From Actinomycetes bacterium (GTDB lineage Bacteria; Actinomycetota; Actinomycetes; Mycobacteriales; Micromonosporaceae), in contig JAJYSW010000123.1 in assembly GCA_021793335.1 (NCBI GenBank), positions 1-9,340 on the forward strand: a stretch of 9,340 nt of DNA. Reading direction: 5' to 3'. Shown here piece by piece: positions 1 through 5,856 of this stretch (positions within the stretch are counted from its first letter, which is position 1; each line of letters starts with the position of its first letter). The translations under genes and the position numbers were made by a program. The notes beneath the pieces were generated by a model. It made no database searches. It was not told the DNA's origin and worked only from the letters and a program-made list of their open reading frames with translations.

Positions 1-1558
1 CATCGCGTGCGGTCACCGACGAACCGCTCGCGCTGACGTCGACGTTCCACGAGCTGCTGATCGACTGACCCGAAGGCCACGTCCACGTCAACGTCCAACC
101 GCCGATCGCATGCTCACCGGCGGTGATCAGCACATTGCCCTGCCAACCCGAATCCCAGTCGTTGACCACCTCGATGACGGCCGTGCAATCGCCGTCCCGA
201 GGCGGGGCCGTGGGATCGGTCGGCGGGTCCGTAGGGTCGGTGGGCGGATCGGTGGGATCGGTCGGCGGGGTCGTGCCGTCGTCCGGCAGTTCGCCGCTCA
301 ATGTCGGCGTCGTCCAGTCCCGCCACTGCGAGAGGTTCCCGGATTTGCTGCCGGAGACGTCGAACACGCCCGGCGCCTGCCCCGAGCCGAGCAGGAATGC
401 CCGGATGCTCTGCTGAAGTGGGCCGGTCCACTCGGACCTGGAGGCGCAGTGCGTGCCGTCCTGCACATTGGAGTGGTAGGAGATGTTGTCCGCCGCGCCG
501 AGGGCCGTGTAGATCTCGGCCCCGCCCAGCGCACCCACGCTGCCGGAAGTGGCGCCCAGCCAGTCGACGTGCGGGTTCTCCATGATGAACAGCCCGCGCG
601 GCGCGATCATGCCCACGATCTCGTGCGTGTCCACCGGCAGACCGGCCGGGTCGCCCGTGTACGAACCGAAGGCGTCGCCCAGCCACGGCTGCTCATCGTA
701 GGCACTGCTCAGCGGCTGGGAGCCGCCCTCCTGGGCGATGGAGCGGAAGGCCGGCACACCGCCGGTCCCGGACTCGATCGGCATGGTCAAATCGATGCGC
801 TGGTCGAAGGCACCGGCCACGAAGGCGCCCTTGCCGTAGCGCGAGCAGCCGGTGACGCCGGTGCCGTCGGTCAGGATATCGCCGCCGGACTGCTCGATGA
901 CGTCGATGATCCGGCTGACGCCCCACGCCTGGGCCATGAGGATGCCGGTATCGCTCGTTGCGCCGTAGATGTCGTAGAACGCGCCCCGCTTATTGCTCCG
1001 GCCCGTGCCCTCGGCGCCGACCGACCCCGGGGCGTAGTCGATCACGGCCGCCCCGGCGGCCAGGATGGCGTTGGTGTCCGCCCCGAACCCGCCGTAGACG
1101 ATCACGGCCGGGAAGGGGCCGGGGCCGCTCGGCAGTGAGACCGATGCCGAGAAGTCGGCACTCCGGCCCTGGTCGCTGACGTTCACGGTGATGGCGGACG
1201 AGGTGACCGTCCCGGTGACGCTCTGGGGCGGTGCGGGTTTATCGCCGTAGACGGTGCGTTCGGCGAGCGCTTTGATCTCCGCCCGGCGGCACTCCCACTC
1301 GCTCTTGGCGCTGATGCGCGTCCCGTCCGCTTTCGTGAAGGGGTCGGGGAGCAGGGAGGTGGCGGGCGTCGATCCGGGAAGGGCGACGTCGCAGTCGGCG
1401 CCGTCGAATTCCGAGGAGGCCGTGAACTGCGCGAGGGCTTCGTTCTCGGCGGCTTCGGCGGTGGTGATCCGCGGTATCAGCATCATCGCTCCGATCGCGA
1501 GCGCCGCCGCCATGACGAGCGCCGAGCGGATCTTGGAGCGGCCCCGGATGAGAGTCAT
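1..1558 (-). CDS. Secreted CE15 glucuronoyl esterase with CBM2 module (3' end outside window)
   Basis: The product should hydrolyse the ester between 4-O-methylglucuronic acid of xylan and lignin alcohols, outside the cell. The visible 519 residues start with a Sec-type signal (basic RGRSK, hydrophobic 13-28, likely cleavage near 33-37). A CE15 alpha/beta-hydrolase domain follows (about 50-395). The family motif GCSRYGKGAF places the nucleophile at Ser239; Glu262 in PIESGTGG and His370 in DGTHC complete the expected triad. Cys238 and Cys371 sit next to Ser and His, as in the disulfide known from fungal CE15 structures; Cys56/Cys90 could form a second. A Pro/Thr/Asp linker (423-455) leads to a CBM2-like module from Cys458, with WDSGWQGNV and GGWTLTW, cut by the window edge. 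The start is supported by AAAGGAG five bases upstream. The gene is divergent from the methyltransferase. The CE15 call is firm; the natural substrate is inferred from the family. Confidence 0.93.
   Translation of the reverse strand, partial: MTLIRGRSKIRSALVMAAALAIGAMMLIPRITTAEAAENEALAQFTASSEFDGADCDVALPGSTPATSLLPDPFTKADGTRISAKSEWECRRAEIKALAERTVYGDKPAPPQSVTGTVTSSAITVNVSDQGRSADFSASVSLPSGPGPFPAVIVYGGFGADTNAILAAGAAVIDYAPGSVGAEGTGRSNKRGAFYDIYGATSDTGILMAQAWGVSRIIDVIEQSGGDILTDGTGVTGCSRYGKGAFVAGAFDQRIDLTMPIESGTGGVPAFRSIAQEGGSQPLSSAYDEQPWLGDAFGSYTGDPAGLPVDTHEIVGMIAPRGLFIMENPHVDWLGATSGSVGALGGAEIYTALGAADNISYHSNVQDGTHCASRSEWTGPLQQSIRAFLLGSGQAPGVFDVSGSKSGNLSQWRDWTTPTLSGELPDDGTTPPTDPTDPPTDPTDPPTDPTAPPRDGDCTAVIEVVNDWDSGWQGNVLITAGEHAIGGWTLTWTWPSGQSISSSWNVDVSASGSSVTARD
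206..268 (-). repeat. Three-copy 21-bp repeat encoding PPTDPTD linker heptads
   Basis: Residues 431-451 of the esterase are three consecutive heptads: PPTDPTD, PPTDPTD and PPTDPTA. The 21-bp DNA copies differ mostly at third codon positions. This is the flexible, probably glycosylated, linker between the catalytic domain and CBM2. Pro/Thr linkers like this are usual in actinobacterial carbohydrate-active enzymes, and copy number often varies between strains. Confidence 0.85.
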
Positions 1559-1658
1559 AGGGGCTCCTTTCGTTCAGGGGAGGTGCTATCGATGAAGAAC
1601 AGCGGGCGTCGGTGCCCGAGGCGGTGTTCGGCGGTCAGGGGGAATGGGGGCCCGGTGG

Positions 1659-1684
1659 CGTGAGCGCTCCCTGCGGGGGAGCGC
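1659..1684. promoter_or_regulatory. CebR-like (LacI-family) operator candidate within an inverted repeat
   Basis: Bases 1659-1672 read CGTGAGCGCTCCCT and match the Streptomyces CebR operator TGGGAGCGCTCCCA at 11 of 14 positions, including the core GAGCGCTCCC. Part of this site forms a perfect inverted repeat with the bases that follow: arms GCGCTCCC (1664-1671) and GGGAGCGC (1677-1684), with loop TGCGG. The site lies about 100 bp upstream of the esterase start, inside its predicted leader. CebR represses cellulose-utilisation genes until cello-oligosaccharide binds. Applying that here is inference; the alternative is simply an RNA hairpin. Confidence 0.4.
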
Positions 1685-1705
1685 CGGGTGTTGTGGCGAC
1701 CGGAG

Positions 1706-1726
1706 TCGAGGAAAGCGCTTCCTCGA
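1706..1726. promoter_or_regulatory. Perfect inverted repeat with AGCGC centre, possible LacI-type operator
   Basis: Arms TCGAGGAA (1706-1713) and TTCCTCGA (1719-1726) are perfect complements around the centre AGCGC. The inner GAAAGCGCTTCC resembles the CG-centred palindromes bound by LacI-family sugar regulators. The right arm is shared with a second inverted repeat (TCGACG at 1723-1728, CGTCGA at 1735-1740). CCTCGA at 1721-1726 can therefore pair with TCGAGG on either side (1706-1711 or 1737-1742). It lies 148 bp before the esterase start codon. It may act as DNA operator or RNA structure. Confidence 0.4.
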
Positions 1727-1865
1727 CGTGCCGGCGTCGAGGTTCGTGCAATGGCGCCATGGCGGGGTCCTCGTCTGACCGGAGCGGCGATCCGTCATCG
1801 GCGGTGAAGGAAGGCGAGTGCGGGGCCTCCGCACGGGCCGGCGTCAATGCACGGGCTGCTCGTAC

Positions 1866-1888
1866 CGAAAATTTCAACGAAAATTTCA
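1866..1888. promoter_or_regulatory. Tandem CGAAAATTTCA repeat, putative regulator-binding site
   Basis: The 11-mer CGAAAATTTCA occurs twice, at 1866-1876 and 1878-1888, giving a 12-bp period. Each copy contains GAAA-A-TTTC, a small palindrome around one central base. Related GAAA/TTTC inverted repeats have been described upstream of streptomycete xylanase genes, which would suit a glucuronoxylan esterase. The pair lies just downstream of the proposed leftward start of transcription, where a repressor would block it. The identity of the binding protein is inference. Confidence 0.4.
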
Positions 1889-1902
1889 GTGAGGGTTCGA
1901 CC

Positions 1903-1931
1903 AGTGTACATAGATAGGCATCGATTAACAA
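1903..1931 (-). promoter_or_regulatory. Candidate sigma70-type promoter for the esterase
   Basis: Read leftward, TTGTTA (complement of 1926-1931) is followed after exactly 17 bases by TACACT (complement of 1903-1908). Each hexamer matches the vegetative consensus at four of six positions, and the spacing is ideal. Transcription would start near 1896 and give a leader of about 340 nt, beginning with the tandem GAAAATTTC repeats. The region is AT-rich compared with its surroundings. No other leftward promoter of similar quality was found closer to the esterase. Confidence 0.4.
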
Positions 1932-1980
1932 TGATATGTTCGGCCCCGAATGCACTACGGTCGAAGCAGGAACCGCAGTC

Positions 1981-1986
1981 GGAGGG
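1981..1986 (+). promoter_or_regulatory. Ribosome-binding site that decides the methyltransferase start
   Basis: GGAGGG lies nine bases before the ATG at 1996. The in-frame ATG at 1936, 60 bases upstream, has no comparable purine-rich site. The extra 20 residues it would add show no conserved character and lie within 5 bp of the proposed divergent -35 element. The start at 1996 is therefore preferred. Confidence 0.7.
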
Positions 1987-1995
1987 ACCCCGCAC

Positions 1996-2637
1996 ATGCC
2001 ACGAGTCAGAACGCTCGATGACCTACGGCACTGGTGGGACCGGCACGCCGCAGGCTACGACCGGTCGATGACCTGGGCCGAACGCAAGCTGTTCGACGGG
2101 ACCCGACCCTGGATAGCGGGCCGTGCGCGCGGGCGCACCCTGGAGGTCGCCATCGGCACCGGTCTCAACCTGGAGCACTACCCTCGCGACATCGAGCTCT
2201 CGGGCCTCGAACTGAGCCCGCGCATGCTCGACCTCGCACGCCGCCGCGCCGCCGCACTCGGCCTCGCCGCCGACCTGCGCCTCGGCGACGCCCAGCACAT
2301 GGACTTCGCGGACGCCGCCTTCGACACCGTCGTCTGCACCTTCTCGCTGTGCACCGTGCCCGACGACGCCCGGGCCGTGGAGGAAATGGTGCGCGTCCTG
2401 CGTCCCGGCGGGCTCCTGCTGCTGGCCGACCACGTCGAGTCCAGTTCGCCGTGGCTCCGCGCGCTCCAACGGGTGGTCGAGATCGGCTCCGTCCCCTTCG
2501 CCGGCGAGCACTATCGCCGCCGCCCGATCAGGCGAGTCGAGGCCGCAGGGCTGCGCATCGAGGAACACGACCGGTTCAAGCGGGGACTGATCGAGCGCCT
2601 CGCCGCCCGCAAACCCCAGCGCCCGTCCAGGGCCTGA
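1996..2637 (+). CDS. Class I SAM-dependent methyltransferase (Methyltransf_11 type)
   Basis: This cytoplasmic 213-residue enzyme transfers a methyl group from S-adenosylmethionine to an unknown acceptor. The Rossmann-type fold is visible: motif I LEVAIGTGLN (49-58) binds SAM, GLELSPRMLDLA (70-81) carries the acidic residue expected to hold the ribose, GDAQHMDF (97-104) would contact adenine, and VVCTFSLCTVPD (112-123) followed by VLRPGG (134-139) are the later motifs. The N-terminal HWWDRHAAGYDRSM is common in this bacterial group. The pattern resembles UbiE-like and METTL7/PE-methyltransferase-like proteins, but neither a quinone nor a lipid substrate can be claimed. Length is normal for the family. 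It is a lone gene, divergent from the esterase and convergent with the kinase. The open frame could begin at 1936, but 1996 has the good GGAGGG site. Confidence 0.88.
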   Translation: MPRVRTLDDLRHWWDRHAAGYDRSMTWAERKLFDGTRPWIAGRARGRTLEVAIGTGLNLEHYPRDIELSGLELSPRMLDLARRRAAALGLAADLRLGDAQHMDFADAAFDTVVCTFSLCTVPDDARAVEEMVRVLRPGGLLLLADHVESSSPWLRALQRVVEIGSVPFAGEHYRRRPIRRVEAAGLRIEEHDRFKRGLIERLAARKPQRPSRA

Positions 2638-2647
2638 AACAGGCCCT
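2629..2647. terminator. Perfect hairpin shared by two convergent genes, likely bidirectional terminator
   Basis: The sequence AGGGCCTGAAACAGGCCCT has perfect 8-bp arms and an AAA loop. It contains the whole TGA stop of the methyltransferase (2635-2637) and overlaps two of the three bases of the TAG stop of the kinase (2646-2648, read leftward). Neither side has a run of T, which is common for actinobacterial terminators. Its symmetry would let it end transcription from both directions. The function is inferred; the base pairing is plain. Confidence 0.6.
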
Positions 2648-4388
2648 AATACCGGGTCCATACGGACACGTCGAAGTCCACCGACATCCAGGTGCTGTCG
2701 GTCTCGGGACCGACCGAGACGATCTCGGCGAGCACCACCTGCTCATAGTCGGTGCCGAGGCACAGGGTCATACCGGTCTCCAGTGGGGACCGGTCGGGCG
2801 ACCACGTGTCGATCGACCAGTGCAGCTCGGGACGATCGGCATCGATGGCCGTCCAACAGTCCTCCGCGGTGGGCCGGACGCCCGCGTCGTAGAACGTGCC
2901 GTACGCGTTCGCAGAGGTGTACAGGTAGTTGGTGTAACCGATCTGGCCCTCCATGTCGGTGTCGCTGCACGGATCCCACACCAGATCGGTGTAGGAGTCG
3001 GTGGACGTCTCGGGCAGATGCTCCATGTAGATCCGGTCCTCGGCGTCGACGTCGTCGAAGTCGACCGTCTGGTACTCGCACACGTCGGCCTCATCGGTGG
3101 AGAGCCCGAAGTGCAGACCGAGCCCCGAGTGCACTTCGTGCCACTGTGCGGGCGTCCCCTCCTCGGTCTCGGCGTCCTCCTCCCAATCGTCCTCTTCGTA
3201 CCAGCCGTCCTCCTCGTACGCATCCGCATCGTCTTCGATACCGGAGGCGTCGACCTCGCCGCCCGAATCCAGCCGATCGTCCCCGCGGGTCACGGCCCAC
3301 ACGATCGTCGCGATGACGGCGAGACCGACGAGGGCGGCGATCGTGCCCACAACGCGCGAGGGGCTCGGAGCGATGGACGGCTGCACCTGGGGCGGTGCAA
3401 CTGGTGGAGGCGCCGCGTCCGGTCCGGCCGTCCGAGCCGGCGCCTCGGGGACGGTGACCATGGTCGGGCCGGTGTCGATCAGCGTGGTGCCCTCCCCGCC
3501 GCCGTCGAGGAGACGCGAGAGTTCGCGATGCCGCCGGTCCGCCAGGGCGGACACGGGCTCGGGCCAGGGCCTGGAGGACGGCGCGACCGGCCCGACGAGC
3601 GCCAGGACCTCGGCCGGTGAGGGCCGCTGTGCGGGGTCGCGGAGCAGGCACCGCTCGGCGATCCGGCGGACCCGTTCGGGCAGGCCGGTCAGATCCGGCT
3701 CGGCGCGGACCACATTATCCAAGGTCCGGAAGGTGGACGCGGCCTCGAAAGGACTGGAGCCGGTGCACGCCATGACCAGCACCGACCCGAGTGAGAACAC
3801 GTCCGAGGCGGCCGTGATCGGCTCGGATTCCGCCTGCTCGGGCGACATGAACCCCGGCGTGCCGATGACGCCGCCGGTACGGGTGAGCTCCGGACCGGCT
3901 CCTTCCGTGGCGCGGGCGATGCCGAAGTCGATGACACGCGGACCGTCCGATACGAGGATCACATTCCCGGGTTTGAGATCCCGGTGCACCACCGCGGCCC
4001 GGTGGATCGAGGCCAGCGCAGAGGCGAGCCCGGCGGCCAGGCGCAGCGCCGTCGCCTCGCAGAGCGGACCGGCGGCGTCGACCGCCTCGCGCAGGGTCGG
4101 TCCGAGGAGGAACTCGGAGGCCAGCCAGGGGACCGGGTCGTCGGGCCCGGCATCGAGCACGGCGGCGGTATAGGCACCCGAGACCCGCCGGGAGGCGTCC
4201 ACCTCGCGGCGGAACCGGGCCCGGAACTCATCGTCTTCGGCCGGCCCTTCGTGGATCAGCTTGACCGCGACCGGCCGCCCGTCCGGTCCGAAGCCGAGCA
4301 GGACCCGGCCCATCGCGCCGCGGCCCAGCTCGGCGATGACCCGGTAGGGGCCGACCATCTGCGGATCGCCGGACGACAAGGGCTGCAT
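2646..4388 (-). CDS. Transmembrane Ser/Thr protein kinase with unrecognised extracytoplasmic domain
   Basis: This 580-residue Hanks-type kinase should phosphorylate proteins on Ser/Thr in response to an external cue. All catalytic elements are present: Gly-rich loop GRGAMG (22-27), Lys43 in AVK, Glu62 in helix C, HRDLKPGN (135-142, catalytic Asp137), DFG (154-156), and GTPGFMSPEQA (176-186) at the end of the activation loop, with Thr169, Thr171 and Thr177 as candidate phosphosites. The kinase domain ends near 265. A Pro/Ala-rich juxtamembrane region and a single membrane helix (about 346-366) follow. Next comes a very acidic segment (375-411, many Asp/Glu plus Trp/Tyr) and an outer domain (about 415-580) with four cysteines (437, 474, 511, 543). 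There are no PASTA repeats, and I do not recognise the outer domain. GGAGG lies four bases before the ATG. It is convergent with the methyltransferase and shares a direction with the antiporter operon, 255 bp downstream of it. Confidence 0.93.
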   Translation of the reverse strand: MQPLSSGDPQMVGPYRVIAELGRGAMGRVLLGFGPDGRPVAVKLIHEGPAEDDEFRARFRREVDASRRVSGAYTAAVLDAGPDDPVPWLASEFLLGPTLREAVDAAGPLCEATALRLAAGLASALASIHRAAVVHRDLKPGNVILVSDGPRVIDFGIARATEGAGPELTRTGGVIGTPGFMSPEQAESEPITAASDVFSLGSVLVMACTGSSPFEAASTFRTLDNVVRAEPDLTGLPERVRRIAERCLLRDPAQRPSPAEVLALVGPVAPSSRPWPEPVSALADRRHRELSRLLDGGGEGTTLIDTGPTMVTVPEAPARTAGPDAAPPPVAPPQVQPSIAPSPSRVVGTIAALVGLAVIATIVWAVTRGDDRLDSGGEVDASGIEDDADAYEEDGWYEEDDWEEDAETEEGTPAQWHEVHSGLGLHFGLSTDEADVCEYQTVDFDDVDAEDRIYMEHLPETSTDSYTDLVWDPCSDTDMEGQIGYTNYLYTSANAYGTFYDAGVRPTAEDCWTAIDADRPELHWSIDTWSPDRSPLETGMTLCLGTDYEQVVLAEIVSVGPETDSTWMSVDFDVSVWTRY

Positions 4389-4450
4389 GGGACCTCCGAG
4401 CGCGAAAGACCCGGCACGCTCTCGGGCGGCACCGGATTAGAAGTCCGACC

Positions 4451-4456
4451 ATGATA
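4451..4456 (-). promoter_or_regulatory. Possible -10 element for the kinase gene
   Basis: Read leftward, the hexamer TATCAT matches the vegetative -10 consensus at five of six positions and would start transcription about 55 bases before the kinase ATG. No good TTGACA-like hexamer lies at 16-18 bases, so the call is weak. The gene could also be reached by read-through from mnhG. Confidence 0.3.
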
Positions 4457-4603
4457 GACCCGCGTTGCCACACCCTTTGTCGCGCAACCGGTTCGAAGCC
4501 TCAGTACGCGAACGGGGAACCGAGGCCGACCGTGGCGACGTCCCCGAAGAGAAGACACCGTCCGATGCAGACCCAGGGCATCGGCGCGAGCGAGGCCGCG
4601 CCC

Positions 4604-4620
4604 GTCGCGGACGCCGCGAC
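4604..4620 (-). terminator. Hairpin after mnhG, candidate operon terminator
   Basis: GTCGCGG (4604-4610) and CCGCGAC (4614-4620) form a perfect 7-bp stem with a three-base loop. It begins 23 bases after the mnhG stop in the leftward direction. No T-run follows. The rest of 4389-4643 holds no gene I can support. Confidence 0.4.
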
Positions 4621-4643
4621 CGCGGGCCACGCGAACCGGCCCG

Positions 4644-5018
4644 CTACCCTCTACCCTCGCGCTGCGCCTTCCAGAGCCGCTCCGCGTCCGGGGCGAGTTC
4701 GTCCTTCAGCAATTCGCCGGTCGGCACGTAATCGTCCCGGTAGGCGGCCCGGCCGATCATGTGCGCGGCCACCGGAGAGGTGGCGAGCTGGAAGACCACG
4801 ATGAGCAGCAGCGTGGTGATCTCCTTGAGCGTCCCGATCCGGATCGCGCAGCCGTTCAACACCAGGATCAGCCCCAGGACCTGTGGCTTCGTCGCCGCGT
4901 GCATCCGCGAGAGCAGATCGGGAAAACGCAGCAGGGCGACGCCGGCCGAGAGACTGAGTATCGCGCCGCCGATCATGAAGACGGCCGCGAGGGTATCGAG
5001 CGCGGTTTGGAGCGTCAT
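4644..5018 (-). CDS. mnhG: Mrp-type Na+/H+ antiporter subunit G
   Basis: This is a small membrane subunit of the multisubunit monovalent cation/proton antiporter, required for the assembled complex rather than carrying the main proton channel. Its 124 residues contain three predicted membrane helices (about 9-30, 46-62, 66-84). The family signature LLRFPDLLSRMHAATKPQVLG (29-49) lies between the first two, and SPVAAHMIGRAAY (81-93) follows the third. The charged tail (94-124) is cytoplasmic or peripheral. The start codon overlaps the mnhF stop as ATGA, and AGGGAGA precedes it by four bases. It is the last gene of the operon. Length is normal for the family. Confidence 0.95.
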   Translation of the reverse strand: MTLQTALDTLAAVFMIGGAILSLSAGVALLRFPDLLSRMHAATKPQVLGLILVLNGCAIRIGTLKEITTLLLIVVFQLATSPVAAHMIGRAAYRDDYVPTGELLKDELAPDAERLWKAQREGRG

Positions 5019-5275
5019 TGCTTCTCCCTGGTGATGAACCGGGACACGCTGACCGAGCCGGTGAACCCGAGGATGGACAGGACCACCAGGACCGGCAGTG
5101 ACGTGGGATCGCGACTGAACGCGGCCTCGGCGGCGATCCCCGAGACCGTGATCGCCAGCAGGACGTCGGTTGCGACGATCCTGTCCAAGGTGGTCGGGCC
5201 GCGGATGATCCTGATCAATGTCATGGCCCCGGCTGCGGTGAGCAGGACGGCGACGGCGGTGGCGACGTAATTCAC
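5015..5275 (-). CDS. mnhF: Mrp-type Na+/H+ antiporter subunit F
   Basis: This is an 86-residue membrane subunit of the Mrp complex with three predicted helices. The conserved GPTTLDRIVATDVL (26-39) follows the first helix and is diagnostic for MrpF/PhaF proteins. The start is GTG at 5275, chosen because AGGAG lies eight bases upstream and the GTGA overlaps the mnhE stop by four bases. A much longer open frame continues upstream to 5863, but that part is an out-of-register reading of mnhE. The gene ends in a 4-nt overlap with mnhG. Bacillus studies show that MrpF is needed for antiport activity; that role is assumed here. Confidence 0.93.
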   Translation of the reverse strand: MNYVATAVAVLLTAAGAMTLIRIIRGPTTLDRIVATDVLLAITVSGIAAEAAFSRDPTSLPVLVVLSILGFTGSVSVSRFITREKQ

Positions 5276-5856
5276 TGTGGGCGCTCCTGTCGGTCGCTGG
5301 GGGCGGGCTGCTGGATCATGCGCAGTTCTGCATCGGAGCCGATGGCCTTGACCAGGCGGGCTTCCAGCCGGAGCACCCCTGCCTTGAACCGCTCCAGGTG
5401 TTCGAGATCCTTGACTCCGAGCATGTGGATGTAGAGGATGCCGTTCTCTCGGTCGGCGTCGGTGATGAGACTGCCGGGAACGAGCGAGACGGCCTCGGCC
5501 ACGAGAGTGAGGTTGAGGTCGGAGCGCACTCGCAGCTGCACCGCGGCGATGGCGCTGTTCGGGCGCTTGCCGAACTGGAAGGCGAGCCAGGCCACCTGGA
5601 TGCTGGCCACCAGCAGGTCGGTGAAGAACCGCAGCAGGAACCAGGCCAGTCGCAGCGGCCGGACGCGACCGGCGAAGGTGACCGGCGGGAGCGGGAAGAA
5701 GATCAGGATCGCGAACGCCACGAGCACGCCGGTGATGAGGTTCGCCCAGGTGAACTCGCCCCACAGCAGGTTCCAGGTCAGGACGAGGCCGCACACGGCG
5801 GCGATCCGGTTCCTGAGGTGGTCGCGTCGGCTCAATGCGGGTTTCAGCTGGCTCAT
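5272..5856 (-). CDS. mnhE: Mrp-type Na+/H+ antiporter subunit E
   Basis: This 194-residue subunit of the Mrp antiporter has an N-terminal membrane part followed by a soluble domain. Hydrophobic segments lie at about 18-32, 38-55 and 68-93. The soluble part contains the family pattern of LTLVAEAVSLVPGSLITDA (116-134) and LYIHMLGV (141-148). It is slightly longer than Bacillus MrpE because of a basic N-terminal stretch (SRRDHLRNR) and a Gln/Pro-rich tail, as is common in actinobacteria. The start overlaps the mnhD stop as ATGA. No strong ribosome-binding site is visible, so translation is probably coupled to mnhD. The stop overlaps the GTG of mnhF. Confidence 0.94.
   Translation of the reverse strand: MSQLKPALSRRDHLRNRIAAVCGLVLTWNLLWGEFTWANLITGVLVAFAILIFFPLPPVTFAGRVRPLRLAWFLLRFFTDLLVASIQVAWLAFQFGKRPNSAIAAVQLRVRSDLNLTLVAEAVSLVPGSLITDADRENGILYIHMLGVKDLEHLERFKAGVLRLEARLVKAIGSDAELRMIQQPAPSDRQERPQ

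Larger units (their letters stand above)
1559..1995. other. 437-bp divergent intergenic region
   Basis: This stretch separates the leftward esterase from the rightward methyltransferase. I see no convincing gene in it; the short open frames on both strands have no recognisable family motifs and no good ribosome-binding sites. It is unusually rich in small palindromes: inverted repeats near 1664-1684, 1706-1726 and 1723-1740, and a perfect 10-bp palindrome ATGGCGCCAT at 1751-1760. It also has an AT-rich patch at 1866-1940 that carries a direct repeat and a candidate leftward promoter. Most elements fit control of the esterase better than of the methyltransferase. I found no clear rightward promoter. 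Confidence 0.6.

Noticed and set aside
110..1138. A 342-codon rightward open frame opposite the esterase
   Set aside because: It is antisense to the CE15 domain and CBM2 linker, and has no recognisable motif or ribosome-binding site.
1936..1995. An upstream in-frame ATG for the methyltransferase
   Set aside because: It has no ribosome-binding site, while GGAGGG sits nine bases before the ATG at 1996, where family-like sequence begins.
2034..3620. A 528-codon rightward open frame crossing the methyltransferase and the kinase gene
   Set aside because: It has Arg/Pro/Gly-rich composition typical of out-of-frame GC-rich DNA and overlaps two genes with clear catalytic motifs.
4389..4643. A small gene between the kinase and mnhG
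   Set aside because: The open frames there are Arg-rich shadows that run antisense into neighbours; no ribosome-binding site or motif supports one.
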